The position numbers and the translations under genes are program-made. Shown here one piece after another: positions 36,901 through 49,770 of a stretch of DNA of 64,000 nt; within the stretch, counting starts at the first letter, position 1, and the number at the start of each line of letters is the position of its first letter. This stretch comes from Hirudo medicinalis (lineage: Eukaryota > Annelida > Clitellata > Hirudinida > Hirudinidae). Location of the stretch: positions 73,124 through 137,123 of the forward strand of contig MPNW01000044.1 of NCBI GenBank assembly GCA_011800805.1. Direction: 5' to 3'. Below the pieces are notes generated by a model. That model did no database searches. It had not been told where the DNA came from and saw nothing but the letters and a program-made list of their open reading frames with translations.

Positions 36901-39900
36901 NNNNNNNNNNNNNNNNNNNNNNNNNNNNNNNNNNNNNNNNNNNNNNNNNNNNNNNNNNNNNNNNNNNNNNNNNNNNNNNNNNNNNNNNNNNNNNNNNNNN
37001 NNNNNNNNNNNNNNNNNNNNNNNNNNNNNATTTTTGTTATCTCCTTTCTTAATAATTAACTCTTGAACTCTATTTTTTAATGAAACCAGGAAAGGTTTCA
37101 AGCTCTTTTCATCCAGTTTCTTCCAGGTCTTATTCAAATCATCTTTCAGTTCCTGAGCACTGAAATATTGCTTCCCATTGGAGTAAACAATTTCTCACTA
37201 TTTAAGTTCTGTCTTAAAAATATATTCTGTCCAATTGTTGAAACTTACATTTCCTCTTTATCTGTTGTGCTATTTATTTTATCTATTATTACTTTATTAA
37301 TTTATTATTTATTAATACTTTATTTGGTTGTGTCATAGCATTGCCCCAGTTAATCTATTTCTTCCATTGTACATATTTGTCAATTTTCTCATGTTAGTCA
37401 ATGGTAAAATTCTCATCCTTACTTTCATCTTACCTATTATATAAAGATTTTTATCTTCTTGTCGCAATAATATAATAATTTTGTAACAGGTTATCCCCTA
37501 GATGGGAATTATATTCCCTTGGGATACACCATGAATTTTGTTTGTTTTTGTTTTTTGGTTCAGAATTTGGATCAGAAATAAATGAATAAATAAAAAATTA
37601 ATTCCAAGAGCCATCAATTTATCAATTATTCCAATGGAAATTCCTTTGCCTGTGGTACAAAATGTAGAAAAATGTCTTCAATCTTTGAAAATGTCGAATC
37701 AAGGCAATGGATACAAAGTGACATATGCTCCACACCAGCAATATCAGTAGTTTCATCCACAATCACAGAAAAATATGAAGAGGAGTTAATGTTTTTCACT
37801 AACCAACTTTTCAAGAATAAGGCCATTACTTACCCCAATGATTTCATTTTGAATTTTCCAGCTAGTATACAATGCATTGCTCTTGCTATTATTTATAACT
37901 TGTTGAAGGACTTCATCATAATTCATTCGATGCCTCAAAAGCTCCAAGAATTTGCTTTTATTTTCTTCAGAATCATTTGTAATTTTTCCACTATCTCTAT
38001 GACCCCTCAATGGCAAACCTTGTTTTCCACATAAATGTTTCAATAATAGACTTTAACTTATTTCAATTTTCCAATGCTTGTTTCTTTGCCACTTTGTCAA
38101 TCTGAAAATTTATTGGGTCCTTCTTTTCTCTATTTTTCTAATAATTTCGACATTATTTTGATGGTAGCTCAATATACTCAATTGTCCCATTTTTTGATGC
38201 TTTCCTTGTCCTACATTAGTTTGTAAACTAAACAAGATAGAATTTGCAAAAAGCTCCATCAAGTTTTTTTGAGTAACTTAACCACTTCCATTCATCAAGC
38301 CACTTATGTTGAAATTTTAAATTTCTTTGACCTGATGGAGGATAAACAAAATGCTGTGATAAGTGCCATAGGTTATCGATGACTTCAATTTTTCTACTAT
38401 TTGTCAACCCTACGTCAACAAAATTGGCAATATCATAAGTTTCTAGATATGGCTGTTCATTAAAAGATTCATCATTAACATCTGCTTGATGAGAACCTAA
38501 AAATATTTTAAAAATCGATTATTTGATCGATATTTTATCTAAGATTGTGTTGACCATTTATCGATTTTATACTGAGTGAGGATTAATTATATATTTAATT
38601 ATATACTTTTTAAACAAATTTACCTTCTTCCCTTGAAACTTCCTCACAATCTGCTTCAAATTTTGCGTTTTCTTTTTTTACAAAAAAAATCAGAGATTTC
38701 AAGCTGCCTTTTTGCCATATTTAAATATTTGTTGATAATAAGTGGAGTGCTACACCAGACCGCTACAATAAGTCCTTTTTATGATGACCAAAAACCAGAT
38801 AAGGAATACTACATGTATTTAAATATTATTGATGTGTTTTGTTGTATCGGAGCCAATAATATTTGTTAAGTATCGATAATTAAAACCAATTAATAAATTT
38901 TTTTTCATTACTTACAAATTTTGGGGGTTTCAAACCCCCAACTCCCCCTCTTCCCTTGACACTGGGTTGGGGATTGTTGGTATGGCTGGTGAGGACTGAA
39001 TAAAGGCTTGTGTCATTTGCATATTGTTTAAATGAGAAATAAAATAAATTGGTTTTGCAAGAATTACTGAGTTAAAATCTATTTTGATTAATTTGGTGAC
39101 ACTGTTTATTTGATTTATTATTTTTAAGCTATATCTTCCTCCCAATTTTGTGACAATGGGATTCTTCATCACCAAAGAATCACCAGCTCCTCCAATAAAT
39201 TCAGTAACAGAATATCTGTGGTTTCTTCTCTTCCAACTCCGCAACTCCCAAAGGCCAGTGAAACTTCATCCTTGCCAAAGTCCTGTCAGCCAGTTTCTAA
39301 AGGCAGAGAGCCACAAGAATGTATATCATTGTCTTCTTATCTTTCAGCTCCAGATGTTTATGAGGTTTATATAAATTTTTAAATAAATGCAATCAGATTA
39401 AATGATGTTAAAATCCTTTATTTAACTTTTCAGAGTATGGAGCATCATGTGCCTGCTAGTGAAATTTTAACAAAAAGCTTGAGCAGGGTGGAGAGTGTTT
39501 ACAGAAAGCAATTGCTGAGATTAAGGCAAAGAAACAATTGGTTCCTAAACTGTATACCCTCTTCAACATCTGCAAACCCTTGGTTTTTTCCCAGGATCAA
39601 CCCAATTCCATGTTCAATCATCGATGAAAGCTCATATATGTCTTCTAGCTTCAGTTGTGGAATTTTGTCATCTAATGTAATGGCCAACATTTTAAAAGAT
39701 GAGAGTGCAAAAGTGTTGGGAGATCAGAATGATACCATTAAATCTAGCAAGATTTCTTCACCTTCTTTTACCACAACATTCAATTCCACATTTATTCCTC
39801 CTAGTTTCTCTAGCTCCACAAATTTGGGCTTCAAGCCTTTGCCTCTGGCCATTCCAGTCTCAAAATCTGCAAATCCAAAGCATCCCGAACTAAACTCTGT

Positions 39901-40141
39901 CATTCCTGATCTTTCGATTAGTCATGTTGATCTACCAATAAGCTCACATGTTTTAGTCAAGTCACCTGGGGAGAAAGGAAGGTCTTCTATTCCAATTCCT
40001 ACCAGTACCCAGGCCAGTTGCCCCTTCAACATGCCACATACCAAATATTTCCACATTCAGCACCATTATGGTATTGCTAACTTGGAGGGCAATCAGGAAA
40101 ATAAATCATTTGAGCACCATGACTCAAACTCCAGATGCTAG
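30904..40141 (+). CDS. RhoGAP-domain protein
   Basis: Seven plus-strand exons join in phase: 30904-30967, 31123-31284, 35044-35153, 35237-35631, 35753-35830, 39129-39364 and 39434-40141 (stop). The first four encode a RhoGAP domain: FGLPLEEAFKDNILPTQLM, then DLFRRPGNPNDLKHIV containing the arginine finger, ASVIKKFLLKIPGGVFG, LPKVSQELASMLFG, and VAKSVAGSLFHTCADDP in the position of the family's N-x-A-x-x-x-A/G-P block. Such proteins speed GTP hydrolysis on Rho-type GTPases. The ARHGAP20-type pattern (ASVLK-FLR-IPG) is the nearest I recall. The roughly 310-residue C-terminal part is Ser/Pro-rich and has a short Arg-rich helix (RKQLLRLRQRNN); I recognise no domain in it. The 5' exons are not found. 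The intron 35831-39128 contains the assembly gap, so a missing exon is possible. Confidence 0.82.
31464..31572 (+). mobile_element. hAT-type MITE, copy 1
   Basis: A 109-bp element with inverted ends CAGGGATGTCATTT and (inverted) GAGGGATATCATTT, flanked by TAGGCTAA / TAGGCTGT (6 of 8 matching, hAT-length duplication). A 123-bp relative lies at 61789-61911. No coding capacity. It sits in a RhoGAP intron. Confidence 0.65.
32520..33250 (-). pseudogene. Tc1/mariner transposase relic 2
   Basis: The minus strand near 32740-32620 reads FQQDNASIHILKGCFSHKRN then LKWPVCSLDL. These correspond to the FQQDNAPxH block and the W-P-x-S-P-D-L block of Tc1 transposases. Upstream sequence (to about 33250) shows further weak similarity, with stops. 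It lies in a RhoGAP intron. Confidence 0.65.
36285..37029. other. assembly gap (745 N)
   Basis: A run of N. Long open frames spanning it are artefacts of reading N as sense codons. Both flanks look like transposon sequence, so the gap probably reflects a collapsed repeat. Confidence 0.99.
37030..37200 (-). pseudogene. Tc1/mariner transposase C-terminus beside the gap
   Basis: The minus strand immediately right of the gap gives NKTWKKLDEKSLKPFLVSLK then RVQELIIKKGD, the pattern at the end of Tc1 transposases (W-x-x-(I/L)...L-x-x-S-M-x-x-R-x-x-x-(V/L)-I-x-x-K-G-G). The element presumably continues into the gap. Confidence 0.6.
37600..38480 (-). pseudogene. hAT transposase relic with DUF4371 domain (ZMYM1-like)
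   Basis: The minus-strand frame at 37786-38043 reads LCGKQGLPLRGHRDS and NKSKFLELLRHRM; the frame at 37626-37826 continues with YFSVIVDETTDIAGVEHMSL. These are consecutive DUF4371 motifs of TTF/ZMYM-type hAT transposases (Q-G-x-x-x-R-G-H; D-E-(S/T)-T-D). A frameshift lies between them and both ends are missing. It is within a RhoGAP intron. Confidence 0.75.
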
Positions 40142-41025
40142 ATCATACATCTTTATTGAATTTCAGATGAAGGTGTTTGAATCACATTTCACAAGTCAGT
40201 TAGTGTTCGTAGTCTCATCACTCTATTTTATTCCAAAGCTGGACTGAGGGCTTGATGGTAAACTAGGCATCTCTTAATATTTCTAGGATTAATTTGTTCC
40301 ATTTTTGTTTTTATACCCTTTTTGCATTCCATGGTATTACAATGGGTTCATTTGTAGTAACTACTACATCTTACTTCCTCCGTAAACCTGATTCTCTACC
40401 AAATAGGAATTTGTTGCTTTTCGCTTTCGATGTTAATTTTTCGATGGCAGTCGCTTAGCTGGAAGTGTCACTCAATTCAGGGTAATAGTTGGGGACAATC
40501 TTTATTACTTGGCACTGTTGGCAGATATTTGCAGTGTTTTAACAAATGCAACAAAGTTAGGAATTAAAAATCAAAACCTAATAACATTCATGTTCCTCAA
40601 TGTGCATAAGCTGGCATGAAGGCATATGAGTCAACCTTTTTTACATTTATTGACATTCTATGAGGTGTTGTTCCACTTGGACTGCAGATCGTCGCAGTCG
40701 AACTCAAAAGGCTTGCACAAGTGATTTAGGTTAATCTTAATTTCTAATTTCATGTTTTTGTGGATTGTCATCAGTTGAATGGATTTTATTACAGCTTTAT
40801 CGAAATTCAAGGTGGCAACATTTTCTATGTCCTCTATTTCACTGCCTTATATCGATTTGCAAAATACTGGATTTTTACTGATAGATTTTTTTGTGAATTT
40901 TGTAAATAGATATAATTTGTCACTTTTTGTTTCCTTTTGTTTATTACAAAACAAACATGTAATCATTGTAAGTGTGTTCTAATGATGAGAGTACGAACGA
41001 TTTTTTTCACTTTTATTTTAAGAAG
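40142..41025. other. intergenic region between convergent genes
   Basis: 884 bp between the RhoGAP stop and the CIP2A stop. It must contain both 3' UTRs and polyadenylation sites. I see nothing else in it; the frame at 40779-40982 is probably chance. Confidence 0.55.
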
Positions 41026-44000
41026 CTATTCTGATTTATTAGCTCCAGATGTCAATTTGTGGAACAATGCAGCAGCTTGCACATAGTTGTCCAATTCCTT
41101 TCTGTATTGCTGTATTAAACTATCTTTCTCTTTGATGATAACTTCACGCTGATGACACAGAAGCTCCATGGATGACACCTAGTAATCAGTTGCATAAATT
41201 ATATAATCAAGAACTGTTATCTGTGAGTGATAAATGCAGACCTGATGGTGCAGATCTTTGTTTGATTGTACATTCTTTGAGAGTTCTGTTTGCAACTTTT
41301 CCATGGATGATTCCAGCTCTTCACACTCTGTAGATTTTTTTTTCAATTCATCCTCACAGTAAGCCAATGTTCTTGCAAGCTCTTGGTAAAATTTAGACAG
41401 AATATTTAGCAACTGTACATCTATGATGTAAAACATCTTTAACAACCTGTGATGTGTTGGCTATTTTCTTTAAGTTCTATAGAAAGCAATGACTTCTCAT
41501 CTTCTACTGATGCCAGTTTTGAGGCAAGTCTAATCAAAAGGTCAAGTTAGTTAGAAATTGGTCTTTGAAACAGATTGGATTGGAAAATAGTATGACTAAC
41601 GCCTCATGCTGATCCCTAAGTGTCTCATGTCGTTTTTTAAGCATTTCTTCCATTTCTGATAGAGCCTGATGATCTTGCTTCAAACTTTCTAGTGATCTCT
41701 GGCATGATTCCAATCTATTAAAAATATAAAAAGCAACATTCCAACAAAATGGACATTGGGAGTTTGATGTAGCACATATTAATCAGTAGGTGAAATTGAG
41801 AATTAAGATAACTGAAAATGCAAATGGATGGTGTGGGCATTGCTTATTAAATGCAATATGTTTATCATAGTAGGCCTTGGCAAACTGGATTTTCAGAGAC
41901 TCCATTCCTAATGTAAAGTCAGCCAATAAATGTTTAATCACATTGACACTTAGCACCTTGCCTTAAAAGAGCAGGTCTTGTAGTGAGTAAATCAAACCAG
42001 TAGTTGCTTAAATAACTAAGATATTTGACTTTTACTTTTGCTTGCAATTAAGTGGTCTGGGTAATAATGCTGTAAAATAATTAACAGAAACCCTCCTTTA
42101 TATCTGATGTGTATCTACGGTTCATTGCTTAACAAATGCGAAACATAGTGCTCAAATAAAATTCTGAGGCTTACTTTTGGGATACACCAGAGTAATTTAA
42201 ACTCAGGGCTTTAAAACTCTTTTCTATTTCAGATAATCTGTAATACATGAAACAGGTAGCTTGTAAAAACAGGTAATTAGAGAGATTATTATTAAGCAAT
42301 TCATGATTGTTCAAATTATTCCAGCCCATAAATACAACCTGCTGTTTTCTCGTTGAATTACAACATGCTCAGCTTGCAAGGATTCCATCTTAGCAGTCTG
42401 CTTGCTGACTTTATCATTTAATTCATCTTTACGTTTTTCAGAATCCAGCACCAAAAGTCTTAAGTTTTGAGCCTGGATTATCCAATCATTCATTATATTA
42501 AGTTATCACTACTTTAAAACTGAGAATGTTTCTGCACACCTCAGCTTCATGTTGGGCCAATCTTAATTTGAGCTCTGAAAGAACCTTTTCAGATTGATTG
42601 AGTGTTTCACTCCTGGCATCTAGCAAGTCTTGCAGCACCTTTTCTTTACTCTGATTTTTTTACAAATGCTAATGTACAAATGAAAATACAAACTAGGTCA
42701 AGACTAAAGAACCTGTAAGTCTTGCAGCTTGAATTCATAGATGCTCATAATTTCTGATGTCTTAAAGTCTTTGATCTGGAATGAATGATGAAGTATCATC
42801 AATTATGACAAAATATTGAAAACAGTCATGATGTCACTTCATACTTCTGCATTGCACCTGACCCTTTCTATTAAGCTGGCTATCATCTCATTAACATCTG
42901 GATTTGGAGATATCATGTGGGGGAGTGCTTTAGCAGATGGGTCAGAAGATGAAACAGAACAAATCTCATAAGGTGATAGATTATTGGGAAGCCTTTTGCT
43001 GAAAGCACATCCTGTGTTGTGATGCTGGTGATTAGTTTTTAGCATGGAATCTAGAAATCTACAAAACAGTGAATAATATTATGTTCGTGATGAGGGTGGC
43101 AAGTCAAAAAAAAACCCTCACAAATTAAATGAAAAATGTTCTGTTTTTATGAAGTGAAGAATCTTCAGGGAAATGAGAATACACTCTTTGGTTATTGATG
43201 TCAGTCCATTGACTATAAAGGGCATAAACCTTGAATCCTAGTAATAATGGACTTTATGAGAAAGCATAAATTGACTGGCTCAATGGTTGGCTTTAACCTC
43301 AAGGATGTCTTGGACTCTCTCATCACCAATGTGGTACATTGTTAAAAAATCTACAAGCTGGAGCACAAGCTCATGGCATGGCTTCCTATTATATAATTTA
43401 ATAACAACATAATTAGCAAATATTTTAGCTAAAATTATTAGGACAAAATAAGCAAACCCATAGAAATTGTTATCTTCCTGGTTTAGGTCAGAATGTTTAA
43501 GAAATGACTGCAAGCTTGCTTCATTTTTATTGATCTTCACACTATGCAAGGATGAGCTGAGAAAGACACCATCAAGGCAATCAATGTGGCTATGTATGAG
43601 ATCTAAACATATCTCAATGTCCAGATAAGCCCTGATTATGTCTGTCATAGAACTTAACCGTGGGAGCAAAGTTAAAGCTATAAACATGTCAAATAAAGAA
43701 CAAATATAAAACGATTTTATGTTAACATTGTAAATCTATGAAGTCTATCCTACAACTTGGCATGGAAAGCCATAAAGCTATTATAAAGCATAATTCATTA
43801 ATGAACTATGCTTCATCCAAAAACAGGTAAAAAAATTTGCACATATATATATATACATTTTAATACATGAAACAATTTCATTACAAAAGGATATTCTTTA
43901 GGACTTGAGTAGCTCTCAAGAGTTTCAACGTTTTGCTACAACCATCAGATGATTGGCTTGAGAAAAGAACCCTTGTAAGTGCAGGCACTAATATGTCTAG

Positions 44001-46664
44001 TCTCCCATTCCTTTTAAGAACTTCAGAGTTTTCCTGCCCATTAAAAAAAAGTCATCTAACAATTATAAGATTAGTTAAAATCATCTAATACTCATGAAGT
44101 GCTTCACTACAAATGTTCCTTTAAATAATCATGAAACCTTAGACTTACTGTGAAATGCTGAATGTTTTAAATTTCAGCTACATAAACTTGCATCATAAAT
44201 GAGTTGAATCATTTGAAGTTGAACTGATGTAATGTTTGAGGTTAAATTTTGGATAAAAATAATATTTAAATTAATTAGAATTTACACTCAGGCACATACA
44301 TCTTAAATCAAAATGAAACAAATATTGTAATAAACAACTCAAACTCCATATTGGATGGACAAATTAAAAACCATTGAGTAAAAAGAGAGGCTTAAATATT
44401 CCAAATCAATTCTGAATTTTCATCCAATATTTTCTCAGATACAAATACAAGAAAAAGAGAGTTTAAAATGGCAGTAGAGGAAGAGTGCTTCAGCATGCAT
44501 TATTGTAAGAAAAGGATGAGACAATATCTTTATCGCCTCCTATATTCCTACCAGCCACAGGGTGAAGGAACTCTCATGATGAGGTTGATTAAATTGTGAC
44601 ATTTTGTCATATTTTGTTTTTGTGTATTGCCATAAATTTGATAACAGAAATTTGTGATAACTACATATCAATGCAGAAATGTTACCAGAAATACCAGTGA
44701 TATGTTAAGTAATATAATAGTTTAAGAAAAATAATTTGCACTTACAGAGCAAAGTGACAAAATCAAATCAAGACAAAGAATGGAAACACTATGGTCGTCT
44801 CTAATGACAGTTGCTATTAGGCTGAAAAAAAAGCAGGATCTTTCTTGTGCTAAAATGGAGTCCAAGCCAACTGAAGGATCCTGGCAAGTAGGATGATTGA
44901 ATAGGAGATTGCAAATGTGGCTTCTTAGCTTTGGCACAGAGGAAAAACTCAACAAAAGTTCCAGCACCTGCAATGTTGGTCTTAGATTTAGAACTACTTT
45001 AAATTAATAATCACATTTTCAAACTTCAGAAATAAATAAATACGAACTGCTCTATGAGTCTGTAGTGATGGAGTAAGAATGTTTGAAATAACAAGTTGAA
45101 GGCATTGAGGCAGGTGTGAATACCTTAATTAAATTAATTTAAAATTCAGTTAATTTTCATTAAATTAGTTATAAGCAATCAATAATTGAATCGCTTCAGT
45201 ATTTTATAATTATGACATCTTATAAAATAAAAAAAGAAATTTTCCATCAGTGGGAATATATCCCTTTAGGCTTTTTAACAAAATTTGTGATTATGCTTGT
45301 AATTATGAGGGTTTGTAACTATGTATATTTTTTTATGTTTAATAAAACTACGAGAAAAAAAATGATTTGGCTTTAATCAAGCAATCTTCATAGAAAAGTA
45401 AATAATTCATCAATAGGACTCACTCTGTGAGTTGATCACATATTCTTTGGTTGTCAATGATACTTATGAAAAGATCTGTTGCATGGCGTTGGGTTGTACC
45501 AGACTTGCTGATAAACAAAACGTTGAAGAGAAAGTGAAACATTTGAGATAAGTTCTGACCTGTAAAAATCTGTTCCAGCATGTTAGCTAACAGTGTTATG
45601 AAGGGTAGCAAGAGTTGTTTTAACCTTATTTCCAACCTCTTCATGCAAACAGAGGTTGCTGAGAATGGAGATAGCAAAAATTTGAATTTTATTGTTTGAG
45701 TTGCTCATGTAACTCATCAATCTTTTCAATATTGCTTTTAAATTCTCCTGAAAATATCAATTATAAAAATCAAGAATTAGTTCTGTTTGATATTAAAAAA
45801 TTGTAATAGACCTTTGATTTGATAAAAGATTGAATTATCGGAATTTTAAAAGTCAAATTTGAGAGAAGACCAAGACGATATTTTGTTCCATCATCCTGAC
45901 ATTCCCTATATCATACAAGTGAATTCTTAATAAGTTTGGCTCAATGAAGGTAACATCATGATATATTGTGTAAACCAAAATGTCTCACAATTGAATTAAG
46001 AGGTAATTCAGGAGTTCTTCAATTTTGCTTAAAGGAATCACAACTTGCTTTTTGTAAGTAATTTTTTGAAGCACTTTGATACACTATGAAAAATATAAAA
46101 CTATGATCATTAACATTAATTTTGTTTAGTAACATATTGTTATTAAAATGCTCACTAGCTGCATGTTCAAGTCATGTGGAGGATTTGAGCACAATTTGAA
46201 ATAATCCAGCAGGGTTCCAAACAAATCAAATGAATTTTGGAGAATGTTGCACACGGCATAAGAATTTACTGAAATTTGTTTTAAAAATTACTTATCTTTA
46301 ATTGGAAGTGTCTATTTCTAAATCCTATTTAGACTTCCAACCTAAATTGTTAAACATTGTGAGAATCTTCTGGGCAAGCAAAAACTTTATGTGACTGTCA
46401 CTCATAGTACTGATCACTGCTGCCAGGCATTGATTTAAAATAAGCTCTCCAGGACTGAAACTGGCAAGAGGTTTCTTTGAAGTAATCCCTATCAAAACCT
46501 TTAGGAAAATGTTAAATCAGCAAGTGAGTCGCCTGATTTATTAAAAGGAAAAAACTTACATCCAATTGTCTCAAAAGGCTTGAAAGTATGGCTTCATCAC
46601 TCGGATTGGTTTTGTATTGATTTATGGCTGAAATCACTGCCTTCATGCAAGATTGTAGTTCCAT
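41026..46664 (-). CDS. CIP2A: CIP2A, cancerous inhibitor of PP2A homologue
   Basis: CIP2A is a homodimeric scaffold with an N-terminal armadillo-like repeat and a long C-terminal coiled coil. It binds PP2A B56 subunits and, in mitosis, TOPBP1. This is a complete gene of roughly 18-20 small exons. Start at 46664: MELQSCMKAVISAINQYK aligns ungapped with the first 18 residues of the human protein as I remember it, so the Met 11 codons upstream is unlikely. Further blocks: ILNQCLAAVISTMSD near 46420, CIKVLQKITYKKQ near 46070, AISILSNLCLHEEVGNK near 45660, IFTGQNLSQMFHFLFNVLF near 45540, VLELLLSFSSVPKLRSHI near 44950, VNEMIASLIERVR near 42870. TSEIMSIYEFKLQDLQ near 42740 matches the RISDIMDVYEMKLSTL block that opens the coiled coil. 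The last exon (41026-41175) ends ALFHKLTSGANKSE before TAG. Confidence 0.9.
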
Positions 46665-47730
46665 TTTATTTAATCCTATTAATAAATCAAAAGCCAAAAA
46701 TTTATCTGTGAAAATTTAAGTTCTAATAATAATATTCTAAAAATAATTATCTGAAAATGAACAAATCAGCAGCAGTCAAAAGAGCGAGTGCAATTTTATT
46801 TCAGGCAATATCAATCACGGCATGCTGCTTATCAAATTTTAACATTAAATTAAAAACATTATCCCTTACTTGGACAGTCCTACAATTAAAAAGTGGCGAA
46901 ACCTCAACTTTTCAAACAAAAATAAAGCACCAGCGAGCAATCCAAAACAACCGCCGGGTAAAAAGTCGAAATTCAAATGAATTTAAAAATTAATAGCATT
47001 TATTTTATTTGTTGGTAATTTCAAGTGAAATGTCATACAAATAAAACAGGCTTTGTAATTTATGAGACTAGTTAAAATTAAAGTTAAGTTAAAGTTCCCG
47101 AAGTTCTACTTTCTCTAGTCATACATTACCTTAATATCTTAACTCTTTGTGAGGATTATGTACATTGATATTGTATTTGATTATTAAATGTATCCTGATG
47201 TATGCACAAAATTTTTCCTTTTGCCAATGACCCCATCCCCACTCTAACATCGTGCCTTTACAACGATTAAAATAATACCGTTGTAAAAGTTGTTTATTTC
47301 AAAAAATAAGAATGGTGCCATCGGCTTATTTTCGGAGATGAGAATGTCTTGGTAAAATATTATCGAACATTAGTTTTTGCTTCAATATATACCTTAATGC
47401 TATCTGCCATTGTTATGGAAATTACACTGATGCCGTTGTGCTATTTGTGTTCTTCAGATCATATCGATGCTCTTTGACGAGGACCTAGTTTCCACGGAAT
47501 GCTCTCACAATCTGAAATTCTGTCAAACCACTAGAGCACATGCAAATTTTTCTCTCCCGCCTCTGCTTAAAGCTTAGTAATAAACTAAGGATTTTTCCAG
47601 CAATGTTTCTAATAATGGAGAGTTTAGCATAGATACTGACTTTTCCCGAAATCAGGATGCTTCAAAAATATAAAGTAAAATAGAATAAATATGGAACTAA
47701 AATAAAATACAAATAAGTAGTAGAGACAAG
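46665..47730. other. upstream region of CIP2A
   Basis: Expected to hold the CIP2A promoter. A plus-strand frame at 46757-46993 (78 codons) starts 93 bp away in divergent orientation; it has no recognisable domain and is Lys/Asn/Ser-rich near the end, so I do not call it a gene. No TATA or CpG cluster stands out. Confidence 0.4.
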
Positions 47731-48240
47731 GGAGATTCAGTTGGCGATAGTTAAGAATTTAGAGAGGTCAAGTTTATTGACATAGCAACGGAACCTAGAG
47801 AAGATGGTAGAGGTTACAATGTCGTCTGGTAGTGAGTTCCAGACGCGGACTATTCTATTGGAGAAGAAGTATTTGGTTGCGTTTACAGTACACGAGACTG
47901 TTCTTATTTTGCAGGTGTGTCTCATACCAGAATAGAAGGCTGGGTGGATGTTGTTTATAAGGTTCGTCTTCATGTACCCAAGCAGAAGTCCAGAATCAGT
48001 CGGTGCTCTAAGATCTTTAGGCCAAGGATTTTAAGACGTTTCATGTAAGGGAATGTACTTTGTGAATCGTCTTTGGACTCTCTCAATTTTGTTGATGAGG
48101 TAGTGGAGATTCCAGAGATTCCATACAGCTGAACAGTACTCAAGTAATGGCCGGAAGTAGATGCAGAATGCTTTGGCAAGGATCACTTCATTGCCAGAGG
48201 AGAAGGACCTGATGATAAGACAGGATCTTGTAGACATAGA
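47730..48240 (-). pseudogene. CR1-like LINE reverse transcriptase C-terminal relic
   Basis: Overlapping minus-strand frames give AFCIYFRPLLEYCSAVWN, KIERVQRRFTKYIPLHET, LGLKILEHRLILDF, and then NATKYFFSNRIVRVWNSLPD. The sequence (Y-x-R-P-x-L-E-Y-C-S-x-V-W ... R-V-W-N-x-L-P) is the thumb and C-terminus of CR1/jockey-group ORF2. It is frameshifted and lacks everything upstream. Confidence 0.8.
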
Positions 48241-48529
48241 ATGGGTAATTTTATCTGTGTGAGCCTTGCATGTAAGTTTACTTCAAGACAGGGATCATTT
48301 GAGGGGCAACGGCAACGGGTGACTGCGAGCTCCTCAAGTTTACTCTAACACTCCTGCTCGTTATGCTGTTGTAGCATTGTCGTTTTTTTTTTATAAATAA
48401 AGTGTTGTGGGTAATCATCTCGCTTTCCATCATAATATTGGGTTCGTTATTATATATCATGTTTAATGTATCATTTATGATATATTATTATATATCGTTT
48501 TTATTTATAAATCAACCTGCTTTGCTGAC

Positions 48530-49060
48530 AAGCACAAATTTCAAAACGCAAAGAAGCGAATTGAAGAAATTCCATGATGAGGTGGATGAGCAAGAAAGTC
48601 CTAATGCTCTTTAGTTTTGGCTCAATCTGTGGGCAATAAAGACCAACTTTCTACATCTTTGTACAACTGACTCATACCTATCCAAAATAAGTGTAACAGG
48701 TATTCTGGAAGCCTATGCAGAGGCTATGCAGGCCATTCAACGAGAAGGGGTAGTTGCCTTGACAGACTTTGCAGTTATGATGGATGAATGCACGGACGTC
48801 AATGGGGTTGAAAAAGTCGGCATATGCATTCGTTTCCTGGAGAAAAAAGGCGTCATTGAGATGATTTTTAGAATGTTGGTCTGTTGAGTCCACAAAGGAT
48901 GAAAGTATTCACCGGAGCATGGCAACAAATTTGGTCTTAGTCCAGGTCGTTTGTGCGCTGCATCATTCGATGGTACGTCAAGCATGAGAGGTCATCGAGG
49001 CGGTGTAGTCTTTATCCTTGGGAGGAAGGCTCTTGGTTAGCATCCCCCAATTACAAAATC
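48530..49060 (+). pseudogene. hAT transposase relic with DUF4371 motifs, plus strand
   Basis: The plus strand reads ALTDFAVMMDECTDVNGVEK and VGICIRFLEKKGVIE near 48750-48860, then after a frameshift LCAASFDGTSSMRGHRGGV near 48950-49010. These are the D-E-(C/S)-T-D and (S/Y)-F-D-G-x-x-x-M-x-G-H motifs of ZMYM1-type hAT transposases. It is a different copy from 37.6 kb and opposite in strand. Confidence 0.75.
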
Positions 49061-49770
49061 TCCCTGGTTGGAGCAACAAACATCAGGCTATTTTCAAGCG
49101 TGATATTGCTTCTTTGTCTAATGATTTTTACTCTACTAATTTGAATTATGAATTAACTATTTGATAAATAAAGAAGTTTAAAAACGATATATGAGTGAAT
49201 TTTGAAAAGAATTTTCGGAAGCATCCCAAGCTCCGAATTTAATTCGTGGTTATCTTAATGATTGGACCAAGTCAAAAGATAACAATGCACGAATTGGCGC
49301 GAAACTGTAAATCAATAGAGACTTTGTTATTCATATTGGCTTTTGAGACAAGCGCGCAACGATACATTTGCAGTCGAATCACACACAAGCGCTCAGGGCT
49401 ACAGGGCGCACTAACATCGGTACACTGAACGGTGAACAGCAGCACAATGTTACAACGTAGCTCTGTTAGTGAGGCGTGAGGTCGTTTGTTTACACTGATT
49501 TTGTATCGAGTTAATTTTTAAACGTTTCTCTCTTATTTAATTAGATAATCGAATCGTTGAGTTGCTAGAGAGCTTGTATTCCGACTAGATTGTTCTTATG
49601 GACATGCTCTCTTAAAACGTTGGGACGCCCAAATATTTTACAAATCCGGGACATCAAATGAAGCGGTTTGATTGTTTTGCGTTTGTTTGATAAATATGCA
49701 CACTATAAGCATCCTTGTCATGAAGTTGATTATTAACATTCCTAAGAATCACATTTTCTTCAAAAAGCAG

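Noticed and set aside
36100..37137. Open frames of 270-345 codons on both strands
   Set aside because: They are produced by 745 undetermined bases; only the short ends are real sequence.
46757..46993. Divergent small gene upstream of CIP2A
   Set aside because: 78 codons with no domain, no splice evidence and biased low-complexity composition; likely chance frame.
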